Source: Granulosicoccus sp.
Lineage (GTDB): Bacteria > Pseudomonadota > Gammaproteobacteria > Granulosicoccales > Granulosicoccaceae
Direction: 5' to 3'
DNA length: 35,954 nucleotides
Assembly: GCA_023301795.1 (NCBI GenBank)
Contig: JALZVU010000153.1
Coordinates: 1 to 35,954, forward strand
Below are positions 1 through 8,539 of the stretch, in pieces. The first letter of the stretch is position 1. The number at the start of each line of letters is the position of its first letter. The notes below the pieces were generated by a model that was not told the origin of the DNA, did not search any database, and saw only the letters and a program-made list of their open reading frames with translations. The position numbers and the translations under genes were made by a program.

Positions 1-528
1 CTCAAGCAAAGCTTGCCCGTTCTCCATGTTTTCTGTGTCTTGCATTGGCAGTCCAAGAGACATTGGAGGATGATGCATGAAGATAAAAACTGGGGTGTTA
101 TCGGCTTCGGTAAGCGCTTCAAATAGCCATTCTTGACGGGCTGTACATAGCTCTCCCGCATCCGATCCAATTTTATGTGTGTCCAAGCAGATGATGACGC
201 CGGCAGGCATTGCCAGCTTATACTGAACGAAATCTGGCATGCACGATTTCGGCAAAGAAAGTATTTCTTGGAACAATGTTGGATTGTCATGATTGCCGAC
301 CATAGGAAAGTAAGGAACACTGAGGCTCTCCAGTTTGGCTTGCACACCTTCATAGTTTGAACGTGTGCCGCGATTCACCATATCGCCAGAGATAATGCAC
401 GCCTCAGCATCGGCGTGATGGTTATTGATATGATCTATCGCTGCTTGAAGTCGCACGCGAGGATCGTGTCCTAGCACATCACCTTCTTGCACAAAATGTG
501 GGTCTGACATCCATACTAGTTTAGTCAT
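1..528 (-). CDS. Metallophosphoesterase, GpdQ/CpdA-like (partial, C-terminus off the window)
   Basis: Reading frame open from an ATG at 528 to the left edge, giving the first 176 residues. The binuclear metal-site motifs of the calcineurin-like phosphoesterase family are visible in order: D9-x-H11 (SDPHF), G-D49 (SGDMVNRG), G-N79-H80-D81 (VGNHD) and H152-H153 (MHHPP). This arrangement is typical of class III cyclic-nucleotide or glycerophosphodiester phosphodiesterases of about 260-275 residues, so roughly a third is missing. It would hydrolyse a phosphodiester in the cytoplasm; the substrate cannot be decided. It starts 20 bp after the stop of the EamA permease gene, so the two probably form one transcript, and the permease may move the substrate or product. 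Confidence 0.88.
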   Translation of the reverse strand, partial: MTKLVWMSDPHFVQEGDVLGHDPRVRLQAAIDHINNHHADAEACIISGDMVNRGTRSNYEGVQAKLESLSVPYFPMVGNHDNPTLFQEILSLPKSCMPDFVQYKLAMPAGVIICLDTHKIGSDAGELCTARQEWLFEALTEADNTPVFIFMHHPPMSLGLPMQDTENMENGQALLE

Positions 529-548
529 TTCGACATCCGATTCAGGTA

Positions 549-1403
549 CTAGCTCTTTGATAGGCGCAGAAGAACAGCACCTGAAATTGTGATAAACGTT
601 GAAACAATTTTTCCGATATCAAGTCGCTCCTTGAGAACGGTAACACCGATTAACACTGCGAAGACAATAGAGACCTCGCGTAGAGCGGTGACAAGTGCAA
701 TAGGGGCTTGTGTGAACCCCCAGATGACCAGCCCATAGGCGAGAAATGATGCCGTCCCACCGACCATACCTGACCAGAACACTAGGCGGTCTGATTTAAG
801 TGAGGTTAATGTTTGGGGTCGCATCAGTGCCATCCATAGTGTGAATGCTACTGCATTCCCGATAGCCGCCCAGCTCCAGAACCCCAGCGCACTTGTGGCA
901 ATCCGCGCTCCCATGCCATCTACGAGGGAATAAGCAGCGATAAAAACACCTGTGCAAAGCGCCATCGACACCGCTCGTGGATTGCGGCTTCCATCAGCGC
1001 GTCTGACCAGTGTTAAAGACACAAGGCCGAGCGCGATGACAATAACGCCTGACAGCTCTAGTCGTGTAAACGAAATACCCATAACACTAATAGAGACGAC
1101 TGTGACGATCAGCGGCGCCGACCCACGTGCTATCGGATAAACGAGGGTGAGATCACCTGCACGATAACTGGCTATGAGGAAAAGTTGATAACCCACGTGT
1201 AGAGCAACACCACAAATAATCCATGGCAAAGCAGCCAGATTGATTGGCGGTGCGAGCGGTAATGCCACTAATGCGACAGGCACATGACCAAGTACAACCG
1301 CTAACATGGTGGTATTTTTATCGGTACTTCCCTTGATCAGTGAGTTCCAAATTGCGTGCAGACAAGCAGCCAGCAAAACCGCGATAAAAACGGATGTCGT
1401 CAT
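549..1403 (-). CDS. EamA-family (DMT superfamily) permease
   Basis: 284-residue, very hydrophobic protein with about ten predicted membrane segments in two halves, as in the EamA/DMT exporter family. The N-terminus has the HAIWN motif in helix 1, and the second half begins around residue 148. The ATG at 1403 is preceded by GGAG at good spacing. Upstream (1404-1692) is non-coding and should hold the promoter. The downstream metallophosphoesterase starts 20 bp after this stop, which suggests a two-gene transcript. The substrate is unknown; members export or import amino acids, nucleosides and other small metabolites. Confidence 0.85.
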   Translation of the reverse strand: MTTSVFIAVLLAACLHAIWNSLIKGSTDKNTTMLAVVLGHVPVALVALPLAPPINLAALPWIICGVALHVGYQLFLIASYRAGDLTLVYPIARGSAPLIVTVVSISVMGISFTRLELSGVIVIALGLVSLTLVRRADGSRNPRAVSMALCTGVFIAAYSLVDGMGARIATSALGFWSWAAIGNAVAFTLWMALMRPQTLTSLKSDRLVFWSGMVGGTASFLAYGLVIWGFTQAPIALVTALREVSIVFAVLIGVTVLKERLDIGKIVSTFITISGAVLLRLSKS

Positions 1404-1692
1404 TACATGATCTCCAGACTTTCCGCAGTGCTACATGGGGAATACATATTTTTACGTAGATTGAAGCATATGTGTAACCAAAAGGCTTAGATTTGTTGAA
1501 ATATACGCACGACCATTAATGCGCACATTCTCGTTGCAGTAAAGCCCTAGAAATATGTTGTGCCGATTTTACTCCGTGTAATTTGAATCGTCGTTTTGTA
1601 GGCTTCCCTAAGACAGCTCTTGGCCGAACTGCGACTATCGCTACCGTTCAGATTACGCTATGTGACTGTCAAGTTGGTGCCTGATCTGCAAA

Positions 1693-2310
1693 TCAGGTGT
1701 CAGAGGGGAAAGTACTACTTGATACAGTTTCTACTTCAGCAAGCCAGCTTTGACGCTCAGTTAAATCACTAGCTGCTACCGCACCAAACATCTGGCGGTG
1801 AACACTTTTCGCTCCGCAGTATGGCAAGACGCAGTTTTCCCAAATCAGATGCAAGGGGTCGCCTAAAACCTTTGCTTCTCTTTCTGAAGGTGTGTCCGAA
1901 GTGTTCAGGATGAGAGCCGCTTTTATTGACAGCAACCCGTCGGGTTCTCCTTCAGCAGAGTGAAGCCGATACGCTACCCCTGGAACCAGCACCCGATCTA
2001 GCCAACCAGCTAGAATCGCAGGTGGCTTTCCCCACCAATTCGGATGTGCTATGAGCAATCCATCTGCCACTGCTATCTCTTCACGATGGAGATTGACGAT
2101 TGGATCTTTTGATTTTGAAAGCGCCACTTCGATCGTATTTCCAACTGTGTAGGCTTCATCTGCTTTCAACACCGGATCGAAACCTTCAGCATACAGATCG
2201 TGTATTACTAAATCGTGGCCAGCCAACCTCAACGTCGATACAGCTCGCTCAAACAATGCATGACAAAAGCTGTCGGGTCTAGGGTGCGCTACTATCGCTT
2301 GGATTTTCAT
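1693..2310 (-). CDS. NAD(P)H oxidoreductase, flavodoxin-like quinone reductase family
   Basis: 205 residues. The N-terminal IVAHPRPDSFCHALF matches the FMN/FAD phosphate-binding start of the NQO1/KefF/MdaB family (usual form AHPxxxSF). LIAHPNWWGKPPAILAGWLDRV at about 92-113 matches the family's conserved HPxWW..PA.LKGW.DRV segment near the flavin, followed by PGVAYRL. Such enzymes transfer two electrons from NAD(P)H to quinones or other electrophiles in the cytoplasm. It lies about 65 bp downstream of the GNAT gene on the same strand and may be co-transcribed. The start at 2310 has no strong ribosome binding site. The physiological substrate cannot be inferred. Confidence 0.87.
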   Translation of the reverse strand: MKIQAIVAHPRPDSFCHALFERAVSTLRLAGHDLVIHDLYAEGFDPVLKADEAYTVGNTIEVALSKSKDPIVNLHREEIAVADGLLIAHPNWWGKPPAILAGWLDRVLVPGVAYRLHSAEGEPDGLLSIKAALILNTSDTPSEREAKVLGDPLHLIWENCVLPYCGAKSVHRQMFGAVAASDLTERQSWLAEVETVSSSTFPSDT

Positions 2311-2376
2311 GCCGATATTGTAACTGCTCTTGAGCTCGTCTCAGTGTCTGGATTGGGCTGAATGTACTGGTAATCG

Positions 2377-2817
2377 TTAGCCTAACGGTGAATACTCATA
2401 GCAATTATCCCACTCCTCTTGATGAGTCAAAACAAACCCGTGATTCTTGTAGAAATTATTGGACTCACTAAGCTTTAATGCTCCAAGTCGTATTGGGAGG
2501 CCGGAAGATACCGCAGCCTCCTTAACCCTGCGGATAATCTGTGAACCTGCACCGTTCCCCTGATACTGAGGATGGATATAAAGGTGATCAAGGAACAAGT
2601 GGTCACACTTTGCGATCAACACATAAAACCCGATCAGCCGATCACCGTCAAACATGCAATTCGTATTCTCTGACTCGAAGGTAGAGAGAAAACGCTCTCG
2701 TGCTCGTAATGGATCATACCTACCGACAGCTTGCAGACTATCTTTCATCGCAGCAAGTCGAATACTCACTAATTCCTCCACTAAATTGGGAGTTGCAGGT
2801 GCAATGTCAAAAGCCAT
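2377..2817 (-). CDS. GNAT-family N-acetyltransferase
   Basis: 146 residues, the usual length for a single GNAT domain. The acetyl-CoA pyrophosphate-binding motif A is visible as HLYIHPQYQGNGAGSQII (around residues 77-94), matching the consensus V.P.Y.G.G.G..L. A C-terminal FYKNHGFV segment corresponds to the typical 'FY...GF' motif B. It would transfer an acetyl group from acetyl-CoA to an amine on a small molecule or protein; the acceptor is unknown. Start at the ATG at 2817; no clear Shine-Dalgarno. Codon use and position do not link it to the nitrate operon that ends upstream at 3141. Confidence 0.87.
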   Translation of the reverse strand: MAFDIAPATPNLVEELVSIRLAAMKDSLQAVGRYDPLRARERFLSTFESENTNCMFDGDRLIGFYVLIAKCDHLFLDHLYIHPQYQGNGAGSQIIRRVKEAAVSSGLPIRLGALKLSESNNFYKNHGFVLTHQEEWDNCYEYSPLG

Positions 2818-2929
2818 TCACGGAGCTTATCACTGTGCTTGTGAGTACAACAATAGTGCTGCATCAAAAACTATTCGAAAGGCCGGATTGGGCCGACTAC
2901 CGACTATTCCTGTCACTAATAATAACAAT

Positions 2930-2965
<36 letters not shown>

Positions 2966-3046
2966 AGTCGGGTTGCCGTGATGCCCGCCAGTTGAACGCT
3001 CATGGGTTCACATCCCACAGGCCATGTGCTTACTCGACTGATCTGT

Positions 3047-3076
3047 GTCCCAATCGATCTGTACATCAATTGGGAC
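3047..3076. repeat. Inverted repeat GTCCCAAT / ATTGGGAC
   Basis: Perfect 8-bp arms (3047-3054 and 3069-3076) separated by 14 bp. It could be a regulator site or an RNA hairpin. It lies between the nitrate operon end and the GNAT gene. No T-run follows on either strand, so it is not a classic terminator. Confidence 0.7.
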
Positions 3077-3127
3077 TCGCGGTAACATAAATTTGCTTAG
3101 CGTTCGATAATTCCCTTTCCTACGTTC

Positions 3128-3150
3128 ACCCGCATAATCCTCATGCGGGT
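3128..3150 (-). terminator. Hairpin at the end of the nitrate operon
   Basis: Perfect 8-bp stem ACCCGCAT/ATGCGGGT with a 7-nt loop. The nasA stop codon (3143-3141) lies in the loop. It is the only strong stem at the operon end, but no U-run follows on the minus strand, so it may instead protect the 3' end of the mRNA. Confidence 0.45.
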
Positions 3151-5762
3151 TGAAGTGTATTTGCCAAAATCGATACTAGCTCAGACTTACAAGAACCGCA
3201 GTTTGTCCCAGCTGACAACCGTTCACCGATTTGATCGACGTTGATCAGGCCTTCGCTGACGATGGCACGCTGGATGGTGTTGCGGCCCACGGCATAGCAC
3301 GAACATACAACAGGTCCGGGGTCTTGCCTGTCACCACAGGCCTGGCCAGCCAATGCCCACGGCGCATCGCTTCCAGGAAGGCCTACAAGAAAGTCCCGCA
3401 TCAAGACGACGGGGGATGATGACACGTAGAGTGCGGCAAGCAGGATCTCACCATCAAATAAACCGACTCGGTGCAGGCCACGTTGTGAATCAGACATTTG
3501 CTGAAGTGCAGCGGTTGGCAAGCTGAATAAAGTACGCGCGTAGTTTGCCCAATCAGTTACATCTGTAAGCCCTGCCAACTCACAACGATATCCGGAGGTA
3601 GTTCGAGCGCGGGCCCAATAGTTACACTCGGGTGTGAAGGACTCGGTTGATATGGCAAATCCATACCATGTGGCTGCAAATTTTTTCGCGGCTACTGTGC
3701 AAGCCTTACTCTCTGGTTGACCAGAAACAGGATCCACGATAGGTGCTACTAGTGAGTCAATTCTGGCACTAGGCGCGTTCATCCCAGTCCAGTGAATCGG
3801 GACAAAGAAATCGCCTCGCGATAAATCTGTCGTCTGGTGAAGTCGCAAGATAGCAGTACCTTGCGGGCTATCCAGTTGTACCAAATCACCATGATCCAGC
3901 TTTAGCTTGCTGGCATCTTCAGGGTGCATGCTGACAAACGGTTCAGGCAGATGCGCGGACAAGCGTGGGGAGAGTGCGGTACGTGTCATCGTGTGCCATT
4001 GATCGCGCAGCCTGCCGGTGTTAAGTCTGAAAGGACATTGTTTGGAAACTTCCGCAATCGGTGGACGATGCTCAAGCGGCAACATTTTCGCTTTGCCGTC
4101 AGGATGAAAGAATCCGCCCTCAGCAAAAAATCTGCCTCCACGTTTTGAAGTGGACTGCGGCCAACGAACAGGTTTGAGTTCTTCATAGTCTTGCGCACTT
4201 ATACCCGCCAGATTAGAAATATCAAAATCCTTTCCCAACCCTCCGGCAATTCCTGACAACGCCGCGTGTTCTGCAAAGATTTCAGCAGGGTTTTGCCAGG
4301 CAAAAGCGTCATCCCAGCCCATGCGCCGGGCAACTTCAGCCAGTATCCACCAATCCGGTTTTGCCATTCCCGGTGCGGGCAGGGCAGCGCGTTGGCGACT
4401 AATAGTACGGTCTGAATTGGTAACGGTTCCGCTCTTTTCTGCCCACGCAGTAGCAGGCAGGACGATATCAGCCAGTCGCGCCGTATCGGTATCGGTAGTG
4501 ATGTCGCTGACAACAACAAAAGGACAGCCCGCAATGGCATCCCGAACATTGTTTGCATCGGGTACGCTTACAGTAGGATTGGTGTGAATAATCCATAGTG
4601 CTTTGATTCGCTTGTCCCCGACAGCCTTAAACAGATCGACAGTTTTCAATCCTTGTTTTTCGGGTAACGTAGGCGCGTTCCAGTAATCCTTAACAGCTGC
4701 GCGATGCTCTGAATTTTCTATATCCAGATGACAAGCCAACATGTTGGCAAGCCCACCCACTTCGCGGCCACCCATGGCGTTTACCTGCCCAGTGACTGAT
4801 AAGGGGCCCGAGCCGGGTTTGCCGATCCTACCGGTAGCTAGATGACAATTCAGGATGGCATTAACTTTATCGGTTCCTGAAGAAGACTGGTTTACACCTT
4901 GGCTGAAAATGGTTACAACTTTCTCATTATCAATCCAGAGATTCAGAAATTCTTCCAGTTCCGCGGTAGTTAAACCAGTGAGCTTTGGATCAGAAGCTTG
5001 TGCGGTAGCGATGGCCTCATCCAAGCCATCAACATGCGCTGTTGTATACGCAGAATCTATTTTGCCACGACGTTCGATTTCAGCGAGCAACGCATTGAAC
5101 AGGGCGACATCACTCCCGCTGTCTATAGCCAGGTGCAAAGCACCTTCGCAGGAAGCTGTTCTGCGTGGATCAATGGTGACTATTTTTGTGCCACGTGTTT
5201 CACGGGCAGCCAGTATTCTTTGATAGAGTACTGGGTGACACCAGGCCAGATTCGACCCAACCAACACGATAAGATCGGCAGTGTCGAGGTCTTCATAGCT
5301 GCCAGGCACTGTATCGGTACCGAATGCTCGTTTTTGCCCAGCCACGGTTGACGCCATGCAGAGTCTTGAATTGGTATCTATGTTGGCCGAGCCCATGAAT
5401 CCTTTCATAAGCTTGTTGGCTACGTAATAATCCTCGGTCAGCATTTGCCCCGAGACATAAAACGCTACGGCATCTGGCCCATGCTCTGCGATGACCTTTT
5501 GAAATCGTGTCGCGACGGTGTCCAGTGCCGTGGACCAGTCAACGCTTTTTCCATGCATCATGGGCGTTAACAAGCGTTGTTCGATGCCAACCGTCTCGCC
5601 CAGTGCCGATCCTTTTGAACACAGTTTGCCCCGATTGGCTGGATGATCAGGGTCACCCTTGACCGTGATGCCGTTCTGGCCATCGGGTTCTATGATGACA
5701 CCACAGCCCACACCGCAGTAGGGACATGTGGTGCGAGTCTTGCCGCACGCCGTCATGCTCAT
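3141..5762 (-). CDS. nasA: Assimilatory nitrate reductase catalytic subunit with C-terminal BFD-like [2Fe-2S] domain
   Basis: 873 residues. It reduces nitrate to nitrite in the cytoplasm using a bis-MGD molybdenum centre. The N-terminus carries the [4Fe-4S] ligands C13, C16, C20 and C48 (TCPYCGVGCGV ... GKLCSKG). The molybdopterin oxidoreductase core follows, then the molydopterin-binding beta-barrel domain (about 560-700, including LNTGRLRDQWHTMTRT). The last 56 residues are a BFD-like [2Fe-2S] domain with C820-x-C822 and C855-xx-C858, as in NasA of Klebsiella-type enzymes. Its start overlaps the nirD stop by one base (TGATG), so the two are translationally coupled. It is the last gene of the six-gene nitrate operon. 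No separate NADH-dependent electron-transfer subunit (NasC/NasB) is seen here. A second ATG two codons in (5756) is an alternative start. Confidence 0.96.
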   Translation of the reverse strand: MSMTACGKTRTTCPYCGVGCGVIIEPDGQNGITVKGDPDHPANRGKLCSKGSALGETVGIEQRLLTPMMHGKSVDWSTALDTVATRFQKVIAEHGPDAVAFYVSGQMLTEDYYVANKLMKGFMGSANIDTNSRLCMASTVAGQKRAFGTDTVPGSYEDLDTADLIVLVGSNLAWCHPVLYQRILAARETRGTKIVTIDPRRTASCEGALHLAIDSGSDVALFNALLAEIERRGKIDSAYTTAHVDGLDEAIATAQASDPKLTGLTTAELEEFLNLWIDNEKVVTIFSQGVNQSSSGTDKVNAILNCHLATGRIGKPGSGPLSVTGQVNAMGGREVGGLANMLACHLDIENSEHRAAVKDYWNAPTLPEKQGLKTVDLFKAVGDKRIKALWIIHTNPTVSVPDANNVRDAIAGCPFVVVSDITTDTDTARLADIVLPATAWAEKSGTVTNSDRTISRQRAALPAPGMAKPDWWILAEVARRMGWDDAFAWQNPAEIFAEHAALSGIAGGLGKDFDISNLAGISAQDYEELKPVRWPQSTSKRGGRFFAEGGFFHPDGKAKMLPLEHRPPIAEVSKQCPFRLNTGRLRDQWHTMTRTALSPRLSAHLPEPFVSMHPEDASKLKLDHGDLVQLDSPQGTAILRLHQTTDLSRGDFFVPIHWTGMNAPSARIDSLVAPIVDPVSGQPESKACTVAAKKFAATWYGFAISTESFTPECNYWARARTTSGYRCELAGLTDVTDWANYARTLFSLPTAALQQMSDSQRGLHRVGLFDGEILLAALYVSSSPVVLMRDFLVGLPGSDAPWALAGQACGDRQDPGPVVCSCYAVGRNTIQRAIVSEGLINVDQIGERLSAGTNCGSCKSELVSILANTLQPA

Positions 5763-6091
5763 CAGGCAGCCGATGCGTTAATGGCGTCAAGGTCCAGCAG
5801 CAGGCGATTGTTCTTTATCTTTACAGGGTACGTTTTGATACGTCCAACATCTGCACCTTGAGCTTCGCCTGTTTCCAGTGAAAAAACCCAGTTATGCAAC
5901 GGACAAGTTATCTTGCGATCATGCACGATGCCTTCGGACAGTGGGCCCCCTTTATGCGCGCACTTGTTTGAGGTGGCGAAAACTTCAGTTTCCGTTGTAC
6001 GAAAGATAGCAATGCAGCCTGCGTTGGTTTTGACGATGCGCGAACCACGAATGGGTATGGCCCCTAATTCACCAATATCTGTCCAGCTCAC
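5762..6091 (-). CDS. nirD: Nitrite reductase small subunit, Rieske-like NirD
   Basis: 109 residues, normal for NirD. It is the Rieske-fold partner of NirB in NADH-dependent reduction of nitrite to ammonium. Unusually for NirD, both Rieske cysteine-histidine motifs appear intact: C-A-H (NKCAHKGGPLSEG, around 43-55) and CPLHNW (about 63-68). Many enterobacterial NirD proteins lack these ligands, so this subunit may really bind a [2Fe-2S] cluster. The start ATG overlaps the nirB stop by four bases (ATGA), and its stop overlaps the nasA start by one base. Both are signs of tight translational coupling. Confidence 0.95.
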   Translation of the reverse strand: MSWTDIGELGAIPIRGSRIVKTNAGCIAIFRTTETEVFATSNKCAHKGGPLSEGIVHDRKITCPLHNWVFSLETGEAQGADVGRIKTYPVKIKNNRLLLDLDAINASAA

Positions 6092-8523
6092 GTTACTGCC
6101 TCCATCGTTAGATCTGCAAGGGGTTCATACTGATTTGCTCGGTTACTCACGTGATCAGCCCAAGGGTCTTTCTGATAAACGCTTTGACTGATCGCAAAAT
6201 TATCAAACAGCTCCATACGCCTTTGTGGATCGGAAAGCTCTTCTTTTATCCAGTCCAGTCCGACCTTGGAAACCCATTTGTAAATCCGGTCCAGGTACTT
6301 GCCGTTTTCACGGTAAAGCTGAACGAAGGCGGTCACCCATTCATCCACTTCAGCTTCGGTTGCTACATCAACAAGCGCTTCGGTTTTTTTCAGATCCATG
6401 CCGGCAGCACCTCCCACACTAATCTGATACCCCGAATCGACACAAATGATTCCAATGTCTTTACAAGTGGCCTCGGAACAGTTGCGTGGGCAACCCGACA
6501 CAGCCAGCTTGAGCTTGTGTGGCGTCCATGAGCCCCAGAGCTTCTTCTCAAGCTTGATACCAAGCCCGGTGCTGTCCTGCGTTCCAAAACGGCACCAGTC
6601 CGTTCCCACGCATGTTTTGACCGTCCGTAGCCCTTTGGTGTAAGCATGACCCGATACCATTCCCGCATTGTTCAGGTCTGACCAGATAAGCGGCAGGTCT
6701 TCTTTCTTGATGCCCAGAAGATCGATTCGCTGACCACCAGTGACTTTAACGGTAGCATCGAATCGCTTAGCAGCCGTTGCGATCGCAATGAGTTCGTCCG
6801 CAGTTGTTATGCCACCCCACATGCGAGGCACCACGGAGTATGTGCCATCCTTTTGTATATTGGCGTGGTTACGCTCATTAACAAAACGTGATTGCAGGTC
6901 GTCCTGATACTCCAGAGGCCAGTCAGCCAGCAAATAGTAGTTGATAGCCGGGCGACAGGAAGGACATCCATTGGGCGTCTTCCATGCCAGTTCTTGCCAA
7001 ACGGCGGGCTGGGATTTCAGCTTTTGCGCTTTGATTAGGCGACGAACGTCTTCATGGGTTAGATCGGTACATTTACAGACTGGTTTTTCAGCGCTTACTT
7101 CAAACCGGTCACCCAGACTAACGGCCAGAACCTGCTCGACCAATCCGGTGCAGGTGCCACAAGAGGCTGATGCCTTGGTTTTAGCGCGCACGTCATCGAG
7201 TGTATGTGCACCGGCTTCTATAGCCTGTGTGATATCGCCTTTGCATACGCCGTTGCAGCCACAAATCTCTGCCTCAAGAGGCAATGCTGCAACGGCTGCC
7301 AGCGGGTCCATTTGCGAGGCACTCCCACCTTGAAAAGCGGGCCCGAAAATCAAGGTCTCACGCATCGATTCGATATTTGTACCGTCCTTAATCATGCCAA
7401 AGAACCAGTTACTATCGGCTGTGTCGCCGTACATCACGGCACCAATCAAGCGATCATTTTCTATGACAAGCCGCTTGTAGACACGACGCTTCGGGTCACG
7501 GAAAACAATGTCCTCACGTGCGTCGCCCTCAGCAAAATCTCCGGCACTGAATAGATCACAGCCTGTCACTTTCAGCTTTGTGGAAAGCTCTCGTATTTTA
7601 AAGGAGTCTTCAATGCCCAGCAGCGTATTGGCTAGAACCTTCGCCTGATCATAGAGCGGGGCGACAAGGCCGAAAATGTTTGATTCAAACTCAACGCATT
7701 CTCCCACCGCAAATATGTCAGGGTCAGATGTACGCATCTGATGATCAACCTCAATGGCTCGTCCCACTTTTATTCCAGTTGCTTGGCCGATACTTGCCGC
7801 TGGACGAATGCCAGCAGTCATCAGAACGATATTGGCAGGAATCTCAGTGCCATCTTCAAGGACAACTTTCTCAACTTTGCCGTCGCCTGCGATCTGCTGT
7901 GTATTTGCATTGGTCATGACCGTGATGCCACGCTTTTCAAGATCGGTTTGCAACAGATAACCGGCAGCCTCGTCTAACTGACGATTCATTAAATGTCCGT
8001 CATTATGCAAAACCGTAACTTCCATACCCCGCATACGAAGGCCTGCGGCAGCCTCAAGACCCAGCAAGCCACCACCGATGACAACCGCACAGGCTTCAGC
8101 TTTGGCCGCCGCATCAATCATGGCATTGGTATCTTCAAGATCACGGTAGCCGATAACCCCGGGAAGGTCGTGGCCTGGCACTGGAATGATAAAGGGCGTT
8201 GATCCTGTGGCGATGATCAGCTTGTCATAGCTCACTTCCTCGTTGGCTATGATAACGACCTTTCGATCTCGATCAACCGATGTCACTGTTTTGCCAAAGC
8301 GGGTGGCTATGTTGTGGCTGGCGTACCAGTCATCATCGTGTGTGATGATTTCTTCATAGCTGCGTTCACCAGCCAGTACCGGGGAGAGCATGATGCGGTT
8401 GTAATTGCCACGCGGTTCTGCGTTGATTATCGTGATGTCGAAAGCATCAGGAGACGCTTCAACAATATGTTCCAGCGTACGACCCGAAGCCATACCTGCA
8501 CCAATGATGACTAATTTTTGCAT
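6088..8523 (-). CDS. nirB: Nitrite reductase [NAD(P)H] large subunit NirB
   Basis: 811 residues, close to the family's usual 800-850. It makes the six-electron reduction of nitrite to ammonium with siroheme. Domains in order: FAD-binding GxGxxSG (residues 7-13), NADH-binding GGGLLGLE (150-157), a BFD-like [2Fe-2S] domain with C421, C423, C455 and C458, and a second pair C483-x-C485 / C520-xx-C523. The C-terminal siroheme/[4Fe-4S] half has C638, C644, C678 and C682 (CVGTDWC and SGCPRNC). All expected cofactor ligands are present. The ATG at 8523 is preceded by GGAG. It lies 16 bp after the GAF-protein gene and overlaps nirD by four bases, so it is mid-operon. Confidence 0.97.
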   Translation of the reverse strand: MQKLVIIGAGMASGRTLEHIVEASPDAFDITIINAEPRGNYNRIMLSPVLAGERSYEEIITHDDDWYASHNIATRFGKTVTSVDRDRKVVIIANEEVSYDKLIIATGSTPFIIPVPGHDLPGVIGYRDLEDTNAMIDAAAKAEACAVVIGGGLLGLEAAAGLRMRGMEVTVLHNDGHLMNRQLDEAAGYLLQTDLEKRGITVMTNANTQQIAGDGKVEKVVLEDGTEIPANIVLMTAGIRPAASIGQATGIKVGRAIEVDHQMRTSDPDIFAVGECVEFESNIFGLVAPLYDQAKVLANTLLGIEDSFKIRELSTKLKVTGCDLFSAGDFAEGDAREDIVFRDPKRRVYKRLVIENDRLIGAVMYGDTADSNWFFGMIKDGTNIESMRETLIFGPAFQGGSASQMDPLAAVAALPLEAEICGCNGVCKGDITQAIEAGAHTLDDVRAKTKASASCGTCTGLVEQVLAVSLGDRFEVSAEKPVCKCTDLTHEDVRRLIKAQKLKSQPAVWQELAWKTPNGCPSCRPAINYYLLADWPLEYQDDLQSRFVNERNHANIQKDGTYSVVPRMWGGITTADELIAIATAAKRFDATVKVTGGQRIDLLGIKKEDLPLIWSDLNNAGMVSGHAYTKGLRTVKTCVGTDWCRFGTQDSTGLGIKLEKKLWGSWTPHKLKLAVSGCPRNCSEATCKDIGIICVDSGYQISVGGAAGMDLKKTEALVDVATEAEVDEWVTAFVQLYRENGKYLDRIYKWVSKVGLDWIKEELSDPQRRMELFDNFAISQSVYQKDPWADHVSNRANQYEPLADLTMEAVT

Positions 8524-8539
8524 ACAGTATTACTCCGAG

